In this document: piece by piece, positions 1 through 8,662 of the stretch
Numbering within the stretch: the first letter of the stretch is position 1
Layout of the letters: each line of letters begins with the position of its first letter
Assembly: GCA_934533075.1 (NCBI GenBank)
Contig: CAKTBJ010000001.1
Span: 62,001 to 126,000 of the forward strand
DNA from: an uncultured Paracoccus sp.
GTDB taxonomy: Bacteria > Pseudomonadota > Alphaproteobacteria > Rhodobacterales > Rhodobacteraceae
Length of the DNA stretch: 64,000 nucleotides
Reading direction: 5' to 3'
Translations under genes and position numbers: made by a program
Notes under the pieces: generated by a model
The model's input: the letters and a program-made list of their open reading frames with translations, nothing else
Database searches by the model: none
What the model was told of the DNA's origin: nothing

Positions 1-377
1 GCGGGCTTGGCGTGCGGGTGCGCATCTCGCGCCGGCTGACCACCGGGAACGACATCCGCGTCATCGTCTCGCCCGAGGGGGTGGACCTGCCGGTGGCGGG
101 GCTGTTCGGCGGGCAGGCCGGGCTGACCGCGCATGGCGCCATCCTCAGCATGGCCGATGGCCGGCAGGTGGCGGATTGCGGCACCGGCATGATCCTCGAC
201 CTGACCGGCACCGATCAGGTGGTGGAACTGCAACTGGCCGGCGGCTCGGGCTATGGCGACCCGCTGGAACGCGACCCCGCCCGCGTCGAGGAGGACCTGC
301 GGCAGGGCTATGTCAGCCCCGAAGCCGCCGCCACCCTTTACGCGCTGCCCGCCGCCCGCAAGGCCGGTGCGGCCTGA
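1..377 (+). CDS. Hydantoinase B/oxoprolinase family protein, 3' end only
   Basis: The reading frame is open from the window edge (frame 3) to a TGA at 375-377, so this is the C-terminal ~124 residues of a larger protein. The tail GGSGYGDPLERDP followed by an acidic helix and a GYVSPEAA segment is the characteristic end of HyuB/oxoprolinase B-type subunits, which hydrolyse hydantoins or 5-oxoproline with ATP together with an A subunit. The first ATG in the frame (position 12) is internal, not the start. It lies 81 bp upstream of an ABC binding protein in the same orientation, so the ABC importer and amidohydrolase downstream probably serve a related cyclic amide or N-acyl amino acid substrate (inference). 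Confidence 0.8.
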   Translation, partial: GLGVRVRISRRLTTGNDIRVIVSPEGVDLPVAGLFGGQAGLTAHGAILSMADGRQVADCGTGMILDLTGTDQVVELQLAGGSGYGDPLERDPARVEEDLRQGYVSPEAAATLYALPAARKAGAA

Positions 378-458
378 CGCCATCACCACCCCGCGCGCGC
401 CCCGGAGGAGGGGGCGCCGCGACAGGACGACCGACAACCGAAACAGGGAGCGAAACCG

Positions 459-2015
459 ATGAATATCAGCCGCCGGACCCTTCTGGGCACCGCCCTTTCC
501 ACCGCCGCGCTGGCGGCGATGCCGCTGCGCGTGGTGGCGCAGGGCCGCAATATCCTGATCATGGCCAGCAGCGTGGACATCCCGAACTTCGACCCGCATG
601 TGGCCAGCGGCTATGCGCCGGCCATGCTGCTGCGCAACACCTATGACGCGCTGGTGCGGGTGGTCGGCAACCCGCCCGAACTGGCCCCCAGCCTGGCGAC
701 AAGCTGGACCGCCTCCGATGACGGGTTGCATTACGAATTCACGCTGGACCCCGACGCACGCTTCCAGGACGGCAGCCCCGTCACCGCCGAGGCCGTGGTC
801 TATTCCTTCGAGCGCATCCTGCGCCTGAAGCGCGGCTATTCCTGGATGATCAACGGCATTCTGGAGCCGGGCGGCATCACCGCCAGGGACGACCGGACCG
901 TGGCCTTCGACCTGACGGCACCCTTCGCGCCCTTCATGCAGGTCATGCCGTGGATGTTCATCGTCAACCCGGCGGTGGTCGAGGCCAACAAGGGCGACGA
1001 CGACGGGCAGGCCTGGCTGTTGCAGAACACCGCCGGCTCGGGCGCCTTCCGCATGGGCCGGGTCATGCCGGGCAACATGTATGAGTTCATCCGCGTCGAA
1101 GACGACTGGCACAAGGATGGCGGCAACCTCGACGGCGCCATCTGGAAGATCGTCCGCGAAGCCTCGACCGAGCGCATGATGATCCAGCGCGGCGAGGCCC
1201 ATATCGCGCTGGAACTGTATGCCGAGGACATGGAGGCGCTGGAGGGCGTGCCCGGCGTGGTCAGCGTGATCGAGACCGAATACCGGACCTTCTCGATCAA
1301 GATGAACACCGCCAGGGGGCCGCTGGCGGACCCGAACCTGCGCAAGGCGATCTCCTATGCCTACAACTATCAGGGCATGCTGGACAGCGCCGGCCCGGCC
1401 GAGCTGATGATCGGCCCGTTGCCGAACGGCATCTTCGGCCACGATCCCGATCTGGCGGTCTACCGGCAGGACATGGACAAGGCGCGCGAGTATCTGGCGC
1501 AGTCGGAATACAAGGACGGCGGCTTCACCCTGCGCGTGCAATATGCCGCCGGTTACGAGAATCAACGCCGCTGGTGCCTGCTGCTGCTGGAGGCGCTGAA
1601 GACGATGAACATCGACCTCGACATCCAGCCGGCGGTCTGGCCCGACATCGTGGCCTCGGCAGCCTCGGCCGAGACGATGCCGGACTTCTACTGTATCTTC
1701 CAGTCCGCCAACTATGCCGACCCGGACAATATCGCTTATGCCGCCTATCACTCGGCCCAGAACGGCCAGTGGCAAAACCCGGTCTATGCGAATCCGGAGG
1801 TCGACCGCCTGATCGACGCCGCCCGCGTCGAGACGGACGCCGGGAAGCGCAAGGACCTGTATCACCAGCTTCAGGTGCTGCTGGTCGAGGACGCGCCGGA
1901 CCTGTTCGGCGTTCTGGAAAAGCGCAAGCTGGCCATGCGCGACAGCGTGAAGGGCTATGTCTTCGCGCCGGTGGCGGCGAATTCGATCGAGCTGCTGCCG
2001 CTGTCGCTGGGCTGA
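459..2015 (+). CDS. ABC transporter substrate-binding protein, family 5 (Dpp/Opp type)
   Basis: A 518-aa periplasmic solute-binding protein. Residues 1-29 form an export signal with a twin-arginine-like SRRTLLG motif, a hydrophobic stretch and a likely cleavage after VVA. The mature part has family-5 features: an N-terminal region with DPHVASGYAPAMLLRNTYDALV, a YEFTLDPDARFQDGSPVTAE segment, and a C-terminal lobe with a short tyrosine-rich region. A Shine-Dalgarno GGGAG precedes the ATG by about 9 nt. It is followed by matching permeases and two ATPases, giving a full dipeptide/oligopeptide/opine-type importer. The substrate cannot be read from the sequence; the neighbouring HyuB-type enzyme and M20 amidohydrolase suggest a small amide or acylated amino acid. 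Confidence 0.9.
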   Translation: MNISRRTLLGTALSTAALAAMPLRVVAQGRNILIMASSVDIPNFDPHVASGYAPAMLLRNTYDALVRVVGNPPELAPSLATSWTASDDGLHYEFTLDPDARFQDGSPVTAEAVVYSFERILRLKRGYSWMINGILEPGGITARDDRTVAFDLTAPFAPFMQVMPWMFIVNPAVVEANKGDDDGQAWLLQNTAGSGAFRMGRVMPGNMYEFIRVEDDWHKDGGNLDGAIWKIVREASTERMMIQRGEAHIALELYAEDMEALEGVPGVVSVIETEYRTFSIKMNTARGPLADPNLRKAISYAYNYQGMLDSAGPAELMIGPLPNGIFGHDPDLAVYRQDMDKAREYLAQSEYKDGGFTLRVQYAAGYENQRRWCLLLLEALKTMNIDLDIQPAVWPDIVASAASAETMPDFYCIFQSANYADPDNIAYAAYHSAQNGQWQNPVYANPEVDRLIDAARVETDAGKRKDLYHQLQVLLVEDAPDLFGVLEKRKLAMRDSVKGYVFAPVAANSIELLPLSLG

Positions 2016-2274
2016 GACCGGCCCCGAAGGGTGGCGATCCCGTCGCCGCCCGGCCCCTTGCCACCCCTCGGGCGGCAGCCGGGGGCATCGGGCCGGCATC
2101 CGGTCCCGCCCTCCCCCGGTCGCCATGCCGGAGCGGCCGTCCGGTCCCCGCCATCCGGGACCGCCACAAGCCGGCGCCGCCCGCGATGGCGGCGCGTCCC
2201 ACCGCATCCGGCCCTGCCGCCGGATGCCCGCCACCCGTCCCGGCGCCCGCCCGGTCCAACCCTGGGGAGCATCC
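2016..2274 (+). repeat. Intergenic segment with two competing stem-loops between binding protein and permease genes
   Basis: No gene is seen in these 259 bases. A 13-bp arm at 2023-2035 (CCCGAAGGGTGGC) pairs with 2060-2072 with one A-C mismatch. A second perfect 8-bp arm, 2045-2052 (GCCGCCCG), pairs with 2069-2076. The two hairpins share bases 2069-2072, so they cannot form together. Hairpins at this place in ABC importer operons commonly shield the binding-protein mRNA and reduce permease expression; that role is inferred here. Confidence 0.5.
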
Positions 2275-3282
2275 ATGTTTCGCTATGTGATCCGAAGGCT
2301 GATCCTGATCCTGCCGATGCTGATCGGCCTGACCATGCTGATCTTCGCCATCTCGCGGCTGCTGCCGGGCGACCCGGTGGCGCTGGCCGCCGGTCCCAAC
2401 GCCACCCCGGCCGTGATCGAGAGCGTGCGGGCCGAATTCGGCCTCGACCGCCCGGTGGTGGTGCAATACTGGCATTACCTCACCGGCCTGGTGCAAGGCG
2501 ACTGGGGCGTGTCGATCTTTACCCGCCGCCCGGTGTTTCAGGACATCATGGAATTCCTGCCCGCCACGCTGGAGCTGGTTCTGGCCGCCATGACCATCGC
2601 CATCGTGCTGGGTATCCCGCTGGGGCTGGGCGCCGCTGTCTGGCGCAACGGGGTGTTCGACTATCTGACCCGCACCGTCTCGCTGGCCGGGATCGCCATG
2701 CCGCGATTCTTCCTGGCGCTGCTGTTCCAGCTATTCTTCGTAAGCTGGCTGGACCTGCTGCCGCTGTCGGGCCGCTTTCCGCTGATCGAGATGCCGCCGC
2801 CCCATGTCACCGGCTTTTACATCATCGATTCGGTGCTGGCCGGAGACTGGCATGCGCTGGGCCTGTCGCTGCGCCATCTGGCGCTGCCGGCGCTGGCCAT
2901 GTCGCTGTCGCCGCTGGCCACGATCATCCGCATGATGCGCGCCTCGACAATCGAGGTGCTGCAACAGGATTACGTGCTGACCGAACGCGCGCTGGGTCTC
3001 TCCAACCGGCTGATCCTGTTCAAATACGTGCTGAAGAACGCCATGACCTCGACCCTGACGGTCATCGGCCTTTACATAAGCTGGCTGCTGGGCGGCACGG
3101 TGCTGGTGGAAACCGTGTTCGACTGGCCCGGCCTCGGCCTCTACGCCACGCAGGCCATTCTCAGCCAGGATTTCATGCCGGTGATCGGCGTCACGCTGGT
3201 CATCGCCATCATCTACCTCGTCGCCATGCTGGTCGTGGACCTGCTTTATGGCGTCTTCAACCCGAAGGTTCGTCAGGCATGA
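2275..3282 (+). CDS. ABC transporter permease (DppB family)
   Basis: A 335-aa inner-membrane permease. The N-terminus MFRYVIRRLILILPMLIGL and the following LLPGDPV element are typical of DppB/OppB proteins, and the hydrophobicity fits six membrane spans. The EAA loop that contacts the ATPases is visible around LTERALGLSNRLILFKYVL. The ATG at 2275 is chosen because it follows a GGGGAG ribosome-binding site and starts at the conserved N-terminus; the frame is open further upstream but that part is GC-rich non-coding-like. The stop overlaps the next start by 4 bp (ATGA), which indicates translational coupling with the second permease. Confidence 0.93.
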   Translation: MFRYVIRRLILILPMLIGLTMLIFAISRLLPGDPVALAAGPNATPAVIESVRAEFGLDRPVVVQYWHYLTGLVQGDWGVSIFTRRPVFQDIMEFLPATLELVLAAMTIAIVLGIPLGLGAAVWRNGVFDYLTRTVSLAGIAMPRFFLALLFQLFFVSWLDLLPLSGRFPLIEMPPPHVTGFYIIDSVLAGDWHALGLSLRHLALPALAMSLSPLATIIRMMRASTIEVLQQDYVLTERALGLSNRLILFKYVLKNAMTSTLTVIGLYISWLLGGTVLVETVFDWPGLGLYATQAILSQDFMPVIGVTLVIAIIYLVAMLVVDLLYGVFNPKVRQA

Positions 3283-4169
3283 GCGGCATCACCCTTCCCC
3301 GTCGCGACACCTCGGCCCGGCGCGAGATGTGGGCGCGCGCCTTCTATCGCTTTCGCCAAAGCCTGCTGTCGGTCGTCGGCCTCGCGCTGGTGGTGGCGCT
3401 GATCGTCGTCGCCCTGCTGGCGCCGTGGATCGTGCCCTATCCCGAGCATGTCGCCGGCGCCACCGACACGGCGGCGCGCTTCATCGCGCCGGGCCGGGAA
3501 TACTGGTTCGGCACCAATGCCTTGGGGCAGGACATGCTGTCGCTGGTCATCGCCGGCTCGCGCGTGTCGCTGTTCTCGGGGCTGGCGGTGGTCGCCATCT
3601 CCATCGTGGTGGGCGGCATCGTCGGCGCCATCGCCGGCTATTTCGGCGGCTGGGTGGACGAGGTGCTGATGCGCTTCACCGACCTTTTGCTGACCATCCC
3701 GGCGCTGATCCTGGCGATGGCGGTGGCCGCAGCACTTGGGTCGGGCATCGGCAACATGATCATCGCCATCTCGATCACCTGGTGGCCGGCCTATGCCCGC
3801 CTGATCCGCGGCGAGGTCATGGTCAAGAAGGAGGAGCAGTTCGTCACCGCCGCCCGCGCGCTGGGCGCCGGCAGCGGGCGCATCCTCGGCCGGCACATCC
3901 TGCCGAACATCGTTTCGCCGGTGGTGGTCAAGGCGTCGCTGGACATGGGCTTCGCCATCCTGACCGTGGCCTCGCTGGGCTTTGTCGGCATCGGGGTCAA
4001 GCCGCCGACGCCGGAATGGGGCACGCTGCTGTCCATCGCCCGCGCCTCGATGCCGGATTACTGGTGGACGGCGCTGTTTCCGGGCTTTGCGATCTTCATC
4101 GCCGTTCTGGCCTTCAACCTGCTGGGCGACGGGCTGCGCGATGTCCTCGACCCGCGCGCAAGGAGGTAA
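3279..4169 (+). CDS. ABC transporter permease (DppC family)
   Basis: A 296-aa second permease subunit. It has a short cytoplasmic N-terminus, a first span near residues 29-50, the conserved HWFGTN-like segment (here YWFGTNALGQDMLS) and an EAA loop EQFVTAARALGAGSGRILGR. The C-terminus ends in the usual LLGDGLRDVLDPR, diagnostic of DppC/OppC. The ATG at 3279 overlaps the upstream TGA. Together with the preceding DppB-like subunit it forms the membrane channel of the importer. An AGGAGG-like site at its 3' end serves the ATPase gene that starts 3 bp later. Confidence 0.93.
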   Translation: MSGITLPRRDTSARREMWARAFYRFRQSLLSVVGLALVVALIVVALLAPWIVPYPEHVAGATDTAARFIAPGREYWFGTNALGQDMLSLVIAGSRVSLFSGLAVVAISIVVGGIVGAIAGYFGGWVDEVLMRFTDLLLTIPALILAMAVAAALGSGIGNMIIAISITWWPAYARLIRGEVMVKKEEQFVTAARALGAGSGRILGRHILPNIVSPVVVKASLDMGFAILTVASLGFVGIGVKPPTPEWGTLLSIARASMPDYWWTALFPGFAIFIAVLAFNLLGDGLRDVLDPRARR

Positions 4170-4172
4170 CTC

Positions 4173-5060
4173 ATGGCCTTGCTGGAGATTCGCGACCTGC
4201 ATCTGTCCATGCGCAGCTTCGAGGGCGAGCTGCCGATCCTGAAAGGCATCGACCTGACCATCGAGCGCGGCGAGATCTGGGGCATGGTCGGCGAGACCGG
4301 CAGCGGCAAGTCGCTGACCGGGCTTTCGGTCTCGCGCCTGATTCCGCCGGGCATCGGGCGTTACCTACGCGGCGAGGTGCTGTTCGAGGGGCAGGACCTG
4401 CTGAAAGCCTCCGAGCGCGAGATGCGCCGGCTGCGCGGGCGCAAGATCGGCATGATCTTTCAGGACCCGACCACCAACCTGAACCCGGCCTTCCGCATCG
4501 GCACGCAGTTGATCGACGTGGCGCTGCATGCCGCCGAAAGCGATCCTTCGCTGCTGGGGCTGGATGCGGGGGCCTCGCGCCGGCAGCGGCGGGCGGCCGC
4601 GCGGGCCAAGGCGGTCGAGATGCTGGGCAAGGTCGGCATCACCGACCCGGAGACCCGCATCGACGCCTATCCGCACCAGTTTTCCGGCGGCATGCGCCAG
4701 CGCATGCTGATCGCGATGGCGATGATCGGGCGCCCGGACCTGCTGATCGCGGACGAGCCGACGACCGCGCTGGACGTGTCGGTGCAGGCGCAGATCCTGC
4801 GGCTGATCCACGACCTTGTGGCGGAAAGCCATATCGGCGTGCTGCTGATCACCCATAACCTCGGCGTGGTGGCGCAGGTCTGCACCCATGTCGCGGTGAT
4901 GTATCGCGGCCGGATACTGGAGACCGGCAAGGTCCGGGACGTGCTGAAACACCCCGGCCATCCCTATACCGCCGCGCTGCTGGCGGCGATCCCGACGGCG
5001 CACACGCCACGGGGCAGCCTGCGCGGCATCGGCGACATCATGGCGGGGCTGGACGCATGA
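4173..5060 (+). CDS. ABC transporter ATP-binding protein (DppD family)
   Basis: A 295-aa cytoplasmic ATPase. Visible motifs are Walker A GETGSGKS (residues 40-47), Q-loop Q97 in [10 protein letters not shown], signature SGGMRQ (171-176), Walker B LLIADEP (190-196) and switch His228 in ITHNLG. The C-terminal extension with [15 protein letters not shown] is the oligopeptide-transporter C-terminal domain that separates DppD/OppD from other ABC ATPases. The insertion at residues ~120-145 (rich in Ala and Arg) is slightly longer than in many homologues. It energises the upstream permease pair as one half of a heterodimer with the next gene, whose start overlaps its stop (ATGA). Confidence 0.93.
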   Translation: MALLEIRDLHLSMRSFEGELPILKGIDLTIERGEIWGMVGETGSGKSLTGLSVSRLIPPGIGRYLRGEVLFEGQDLLKASEREMRRLRGRKIGMIFQDPTTNLNPAFRIGTQLIDVALHAAESDPSLLGLDAGASRRQRRAAARAKAVEMLGKVGITDPETRIDAYPHQFSGGMRQRMLIAMAMIGRPDLLIADEPTTALDVSVQAQILRLIHDLVAESHIGVLLITHNLGVVAQVCTHVAVMYRGRILETGKVRDVLKHPGHPYTAALLAAIPTAHTPRGSLRGIGDIMAGLDA

Positions 5061-5872
5061 GCCTTGAAATCCGCAACGTCACCAAGGTCTTCGGCAGCCG
5101 GGGCCGGCCCGGCTTCACCGCGCTGGATGATGTCAGCCTGTCGGTGCGCAAGGGGGCCAGCTTTGGCCTCGTGGGCGAATCGGGGTCGGGCAAGACCACG
5201 CTGACCCGCTGCATCCTGCGGCTGGACGGCCTGACCTCGGGGCAGATCCTGTTCGACGGGCAGGACATTCACGCGCTGGATGGACGCGGCTTGCGCCGGC
5301 TGCGGTCGCGCTTGCAGATCGTGTTCCAGGACCCCTATGCCTCGCTGGACCCGCGCATGACCATCCACGACATCGTGGCCGAGCCGCTGGAAATCCACCG
5401 CGACCTGTTCCCCCTCACCGCCCGCCAGCGCAGCGAGCGCGTGCTGGAACTGCTGGAGAATGTCGGCCTGACCGCCGGGCACCTGTTCCGCTATCCGCAT
5501 GAATTCTCGGGCGGGCAGCGGCAGCGGGTGGGGATCGCGCGGGCGCTGGCGGTGAACCCGGAGTTTCTGATCCTCGATGAACCCACCTCGGCGCTGGACG
5601 TGTCGGTGCAGGCGGATGTGCTGAACCTGTTGCAACGGCTTCAGGACCAGCTTGGCCTGACCTATTTCTTCATCAGCCACGACCTTGGCGTCATCCGCTA
5701 TATCTGCGATGAAGTCGCGGTGATCTATCGCGGCCGGATCGTCGAGCAGGGGCCGGTGAACCGCATCTTCGACCACCCGGACAGCGATTATACGCGCGGG
5801 CTGCTGGCGGCGATGCCGGACCCGGACCCCGACCGCTCGCCCTTCCGCCGCAGGGAGGAGACCCAGACATGA
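5057..5872 (+). CDS. ABC transporter ATP-binding protein (DppF family)
   Basis: A 271-aa partner ATPase of the same importer. Motifs: Walker A GESGSGKT (40-47), Q91 in [10 protein letters not shown], signature SGGQRQ (151-156), Walker B LILDEP (171-176) and His208 in ISHDLG. The C-terminal part with [11 protein letters not shown] and [15 protein letters not shown] matches the DppF/OppF ending. The start overlaps the upstream stop by 4 bp and the stop overlaps the start of the M20 hydrolase by 4 bp, so transport and hydrolysis genes are co-translated. This tight coupling is the best evidence that the imported compound is a substrate of the hydrolase. Confidence 0.93.
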   Translation: MSLEIRNVTKVFGSRGRPGFTALDDVSLSVRKGASFGLVGESGSGKTTLTRCILRLDGLTSGQILFDGQDIHALDGRGLRRLRSRLQIVFQDPYASLDPRMTIHDIVAEPLEIHRDLFPLTARQRSERVLELLENVGLTAGHLFRYPHEFSGGQRQRVGIARALAVNPEFLILDEPTSALDVSVQADVLNLLQRLQDQLGLTYFFISHDLGVIRYICDEVAVIYRGRIVEQGPVNRIFDHPDSDYTRGLLAAMPDPDPDRSPFRRREETQT

Positions 5873-7023
5873 CCGATCTGCAAACCATTGCCGAGGAAGC
5901 CGGCGCGTGGCGGCGCGCGTTGCACCAGATGCCGGAGGTGCTGTTCGATCTGGACCGGACTTCGGATTTCGTGGCCGAAAAGCTGGAAAGCTTCGGCTGC
6001 GCAGTGCATCGGGGCATCGCGAAAACCGGCATCGTCGCGGTGATCGACGGCAACGGCACCCCCGGCCCCACGGTCCTGCTGCGCGCCGACATGGACGCCC
6101 TGCCGATGGAGGAGCGCACGAACCTGCCCTATGCCTCGAAGAATCCGGGGCGGATGCATGCCTGCGGCCATGACGGGCATACCGCGATGCTGCTGGCCAC
6201 GGCGAAGCAACTGGCCAAGGATCGCGCCCATGCGGGCCGCGTCGTGCTGTGCTTCCAGCCCGCCGAGGAGGGCGGCCACGGCGCCCGCGTGATGATCGAG
6301 GAAGGGCTGCTCGACCGTTTCGGCGTCGATGAGGTCTATGCGATGCACAACAAGCCCGGCCTGCCGGTGGGCGCCTTTGCCACCCGCGGCGGGCCGCTGC
6401 TGGCCGCGGGCGACCGGTTCGTGATCACGCTGCGCGGGCGCGGCGGCCATGCGGCCCAGCCGCATCTGGCCAACGACCCGGTGGTGGCGCAGGCGCAACT
6501 GGTCTCGGCGCTGCAATCCATCGCCTCGCGGCGCACCGATCCGCTGGGGCAGACGGTGGTGTCGATCACCTGGCTGTCGGCCGGCAGCCCCGACGCGCTG
6601 AACGTGATCCCGGCCGAGGTGCGGCTGGGCGGCTCGATCCGCTCGCTGGACCCGCAGACGCGCGAGGCGAACGAGAGGCATTTCCGCGAGATCGCCGCCG
6701 GCGTGGCCGCGACCTTCGGCATGGAGGCCGAACTGGACTGGCGCCGGGGCTATCCGGTGACGGTCAACGATGCCGGCGCCGCGCAGGCCGCCGTGGCCGC
6801 CGCCCGCGCCATCGGCACCGGCGCGGTGGCGGACGATTGCGTGCCCGAGATGGGATCGGAGGATTTCGCCTATATGCTGGAGCAGCGCCCCGGCGCCCTG
6901 GTCTGGATCGGCAATGGCGACAGCGCGGCGCTGCATAATCCGGGCTATGACTTCGACGACGCCGCCATCCTGCCGGGCATGCGCTACTGGCTGGAACTGG
7001 TGCGCCAGCGCCTGCCGGGGTGA
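5869..7023 (+). CDS. M20 family metallo-amidohydrolase (hippurate / N-acyl amino acid hydrolase type)
   Basis: A 384-aa amidohydrolase, the usual length for M20D enzymes that cleave N-acyl amino acids, hippurate or indole-acetyl amino acids. The metal-binding signature MHACGHDGHT lies at residues 96-105 (Cys99, His101), the catalytic pair in QPAEEGG is at 130-136, and the dimerisation-domain motif GRGGHAAQPH follows near 190. A C-terminal HNPGYDFDD supplies the last metal ligand. No signal peptide is seen, so it acts in the cytoplasm. It is the last gene of the importer operon (ATGA overlap with the ATPase). The exact acyl substrate is unknown. Confidence 0.9.
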   Translation: MTDLQTIAEEAGAWRRALHQMPEVLFDLDRTSDFVAEKLESFGCAVHRGIAKTGIVAVIDGNGTPGPTVLLRADMDALPMEERTNLPYASKNPGRMHACGHDGHTAMLLATAKQLAKDRAHAGRVVLCFQPAEEGGHGARVMIEEGLLDRFGVDEVYAMHNKPGLPVGAFATRGGPLLAAGDRFVITLRGRGGHAAQPHLANDPVVAQAQLVSALQSIASRRTDPLGQTVVSITWLSAGSPDALNVIPAEVRLGGSIRSLDPQTREANERHFREIAAGVAATFGMEAELDWRRGYPVTVNDAGAAQAAVAAARAIGTGAVADDCVPEMGSEDFAYMLEQRPGALVWIGNGDSAALHNPGYDFDDAAILPGMRYWLELVRQRLPG

Positions 7024-7031
7024 TCCGCCAC

Positions 7032-7055
7032 GGGCGCGGGGCGCGGGGCGCGGGG
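7032..7055 (+). repeat. Tandem GGGCGCG repeat with G-quadruplex pattern
   Basis: Four runs of 3-4 G separated by identical CGC spacers occur in the 218-base gap between the amidohydrolase and aroC. This fits the G3N3G3N3G3N3G3 quadruplex pattern on the plus strand. The rest of the gap to 7191 is GC-rich without a gene. Function is unknown. Confidence 0.5.
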
Positions 7056-7191
7056 CCTGAGCCGCCCCGGCGCCTCCGCGCTTCCGCCCGGACCTGCGGG
7101 CCACCCGGCCGGTGCGGGGTTCGCACCTGCGCGCCGCCGCCGGAACCGGCGCGACCGGGGAAATCGCTCCGCCGGCCCTTCCATGCTTGAG

Positions 7192-7222
7192 CCTGCCCGG
7201 CCCGGCGGCTAAAGCGGGCAGG
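7192..7222 (+). repeat. Stem-loop in the aroC leader
   Basis: CCTGCCCG at 7192-7199 pairs perfectly with CGGGCAGG at 7215-7222 across a 15-nt loop, 19 bases upstream of the aroC ATG. It could be a leftover terminator-like hairpin of the upstream operon or a leader element; there is no T-run. Confidence 0.35.
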
Positions 7223-7241
7223 TCAGCCAACGGGGGCGCTC

Positions 7242-8351
7242 ATGTCGTTCAACAGCTTCGGCCATCTGTTCCGGGTGACGACCTGGGGCGAAAGCCACGG
7301 GCCGGCCCTTGGCGCCACCGTGGACGGCACGCCCCCCGGCATCGCGCTGGCCGAGACGGACATCCAGCACGACCTCGACCGCCGCCGCCCCGGCCAGTCG
7401 AAGCTGACCACCCAGCGGCGCGAGGCCGATGCGGTGCGCATCCTGTCGGGCACCTTCGAGGGCCGCACCACCGGCACGCCGATCCAGTTGATGATCGAGA
7501 ACACCGACCAGCGCAGCAAGGACTATGGCGAGATCGCCCACAGCTTCCGCCCCGGCCATGCCGACATCACCTATCACCTGAAATACGGGCTGCGGGACTA
7601 TCGCGGCGGCGGGCGGTCCTCGGCGCGCGAAACGGCGGCGCGGGTGGCCGCCGGCGGCGTGGCGCGGGCGGTGCTGGCGGTGCTGGCGCCGGAGTTGCGC
7701 ATCACCGCCTATCTGGTGCAGATCGGCGACCGGCAGATCGACCGCAGCCGGATCGACCTGGACCAGATCGACCGCAACCCGCTGTTCTGCCCCGATCCCG
7801 TCGCCGCTCCCGAATGGGAGGCCTATCTGGACGCCATCCGCAAGGACCATGATTCGGTCGGCGCCGTGGTCGAGGTGCTGGCGCAGGGCTGCCCGCCCGG
7901 CCTCGGCGCGCCGGTCTATGCCAAGCTGGACACCGATCTTGCCGCCGCGATGATGTCGATCAACGCCGTCAAGGGCGTCGAGATCGGCGAGGGCATGGCC
8001 GCCGCCCGCCTGCGCGGCACCGAGAACGCCGACGAAATCCGCATGGGCAATGACGGCCGCCCGCTGTTCCTGTCCAACCATGCCGGCGGGATTCTGGGCG
8101 GGATTTCCACCGGGCAGGACATCGTGGTGCGGTTTTCGGTCAAGCCGACCTCCTCGATCCTGACCCCGCGCCGCTCCATCGACCGGCACGGCAACGAGAT
8201 CGAGCTGCGCACCAAGGGCCGGCACGACCCCTGCGTGGGCATCCGCGCCGTGCCGGTGGCCGAGGCGATGGCGGCTTGCGTGATCCTCGACCACCTGCTG
8301 CTGGACGGCGCCCAGACCGGCGGGGTGCGGGGGCGCATCGGCGAAATCTGA
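7242..8351 (+). CDS. aroC: Chorismate synthase
   Basis: A 369-aa enzyme that converts 5-enolpyruvylshikimate-3-phosphate to chorismate with reduced FMN, the last step of the common aromatic pathway. The N-terminus [20 protein letters not shown] is the first family signature; [14 protein letters not shown] and [21 protein letters not shown] are the other two, with the arginines and serines that bind FMN and phosphate. Length is normal for the family. The ATG at 7242 follows GGGGGC. It is followed at 50 bp by the glycine riboswitch, so it is transcribed separately from gcvTHP or reads into that leader. Confidence 0.97.
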   Translation: MSFNSFGHLFRVTTWGESHGPALGATVDGTPPGIALAETDIQHDLDRRRPGQSKLTTQRREADAVRILSGTFEGRTTGTPIQLMIENTDQRSKDYGEIAHSFRPGHADITYHLKYGLRDYRGGGRSSARETAARVAAGGVARAVLAVLAPELRITAYLVQIGDRQIDRSRIDLDQIDRNPLFCPDPVAAPEWEAYLDAIRKDHDSVGAVVEVLAQGCPPGLGAPVYAKLDTDLAAAMMSINAVKGVEIGEGMAAARLRGTENADEIRMGNDGRPLFLSNHAGGILGGISTGQDIVVRFSVKPTSSILTPRRSIDRHGNEIELRTKGRHDPCVGIRAVPVAEAMAACVILDHLLLDGAQTGGVRGRIGEI

Positions 8352-8403
8352 GGCCACCGGCAACATCGGGCTTGCCAGCGGCGGGGGCATTGGCTACCGC
8401 TGA

Positions 8404-8580
8404 CCTCGGATCGAGGGAGACGCTGGCGCGCCGCCGTCAGGGCCGAAGGAGCAGCCGCCCCGGCGAACTCTCAGGCAAAAGGACCCCGACCGCATAGAAT
8501 TCTGGAGAGTGGCGCCTTGCGCCCGCCGAAGGGATAGCGATCTCAGGCGCCCGGCACCGGGTAGGGACAGAAGGGGCATC
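8404..8580 (+). promoter_or_regulatory. Tandem glycine riboswitch upstream of gcvT
   Basis: Two glycine aptamers lie in a row. The first (about 8404-8490) carries GCCGAAGGAGCA and the conserved CTCTCAGGCAAAAGGACC. The second (about 8500-8580) carries CTGGAGAG, CGCCGAAGGG, ATCTCAGGCGCCCGG and GGACAGAAGGGGC. The short linker and the pairing of two different aptamers are those of gcvT-class riboswitches, which bind glycine and turn on the cleavage operon. The position 80 bp before gcvT fits. No clear terminator hairpin with a T-run follows, so control may act on translation through the downstream GGGGGGGAG. Confidence 0.93.
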
Positions 8581-8662
8581 GCAGGGGCGCAAGCACGCGC
8601 CCCGAAACGGGATGCCGCGAGGCGCCTGCGGGCGGGCCTTGCAACGGGGGGGAGACGGTCGC

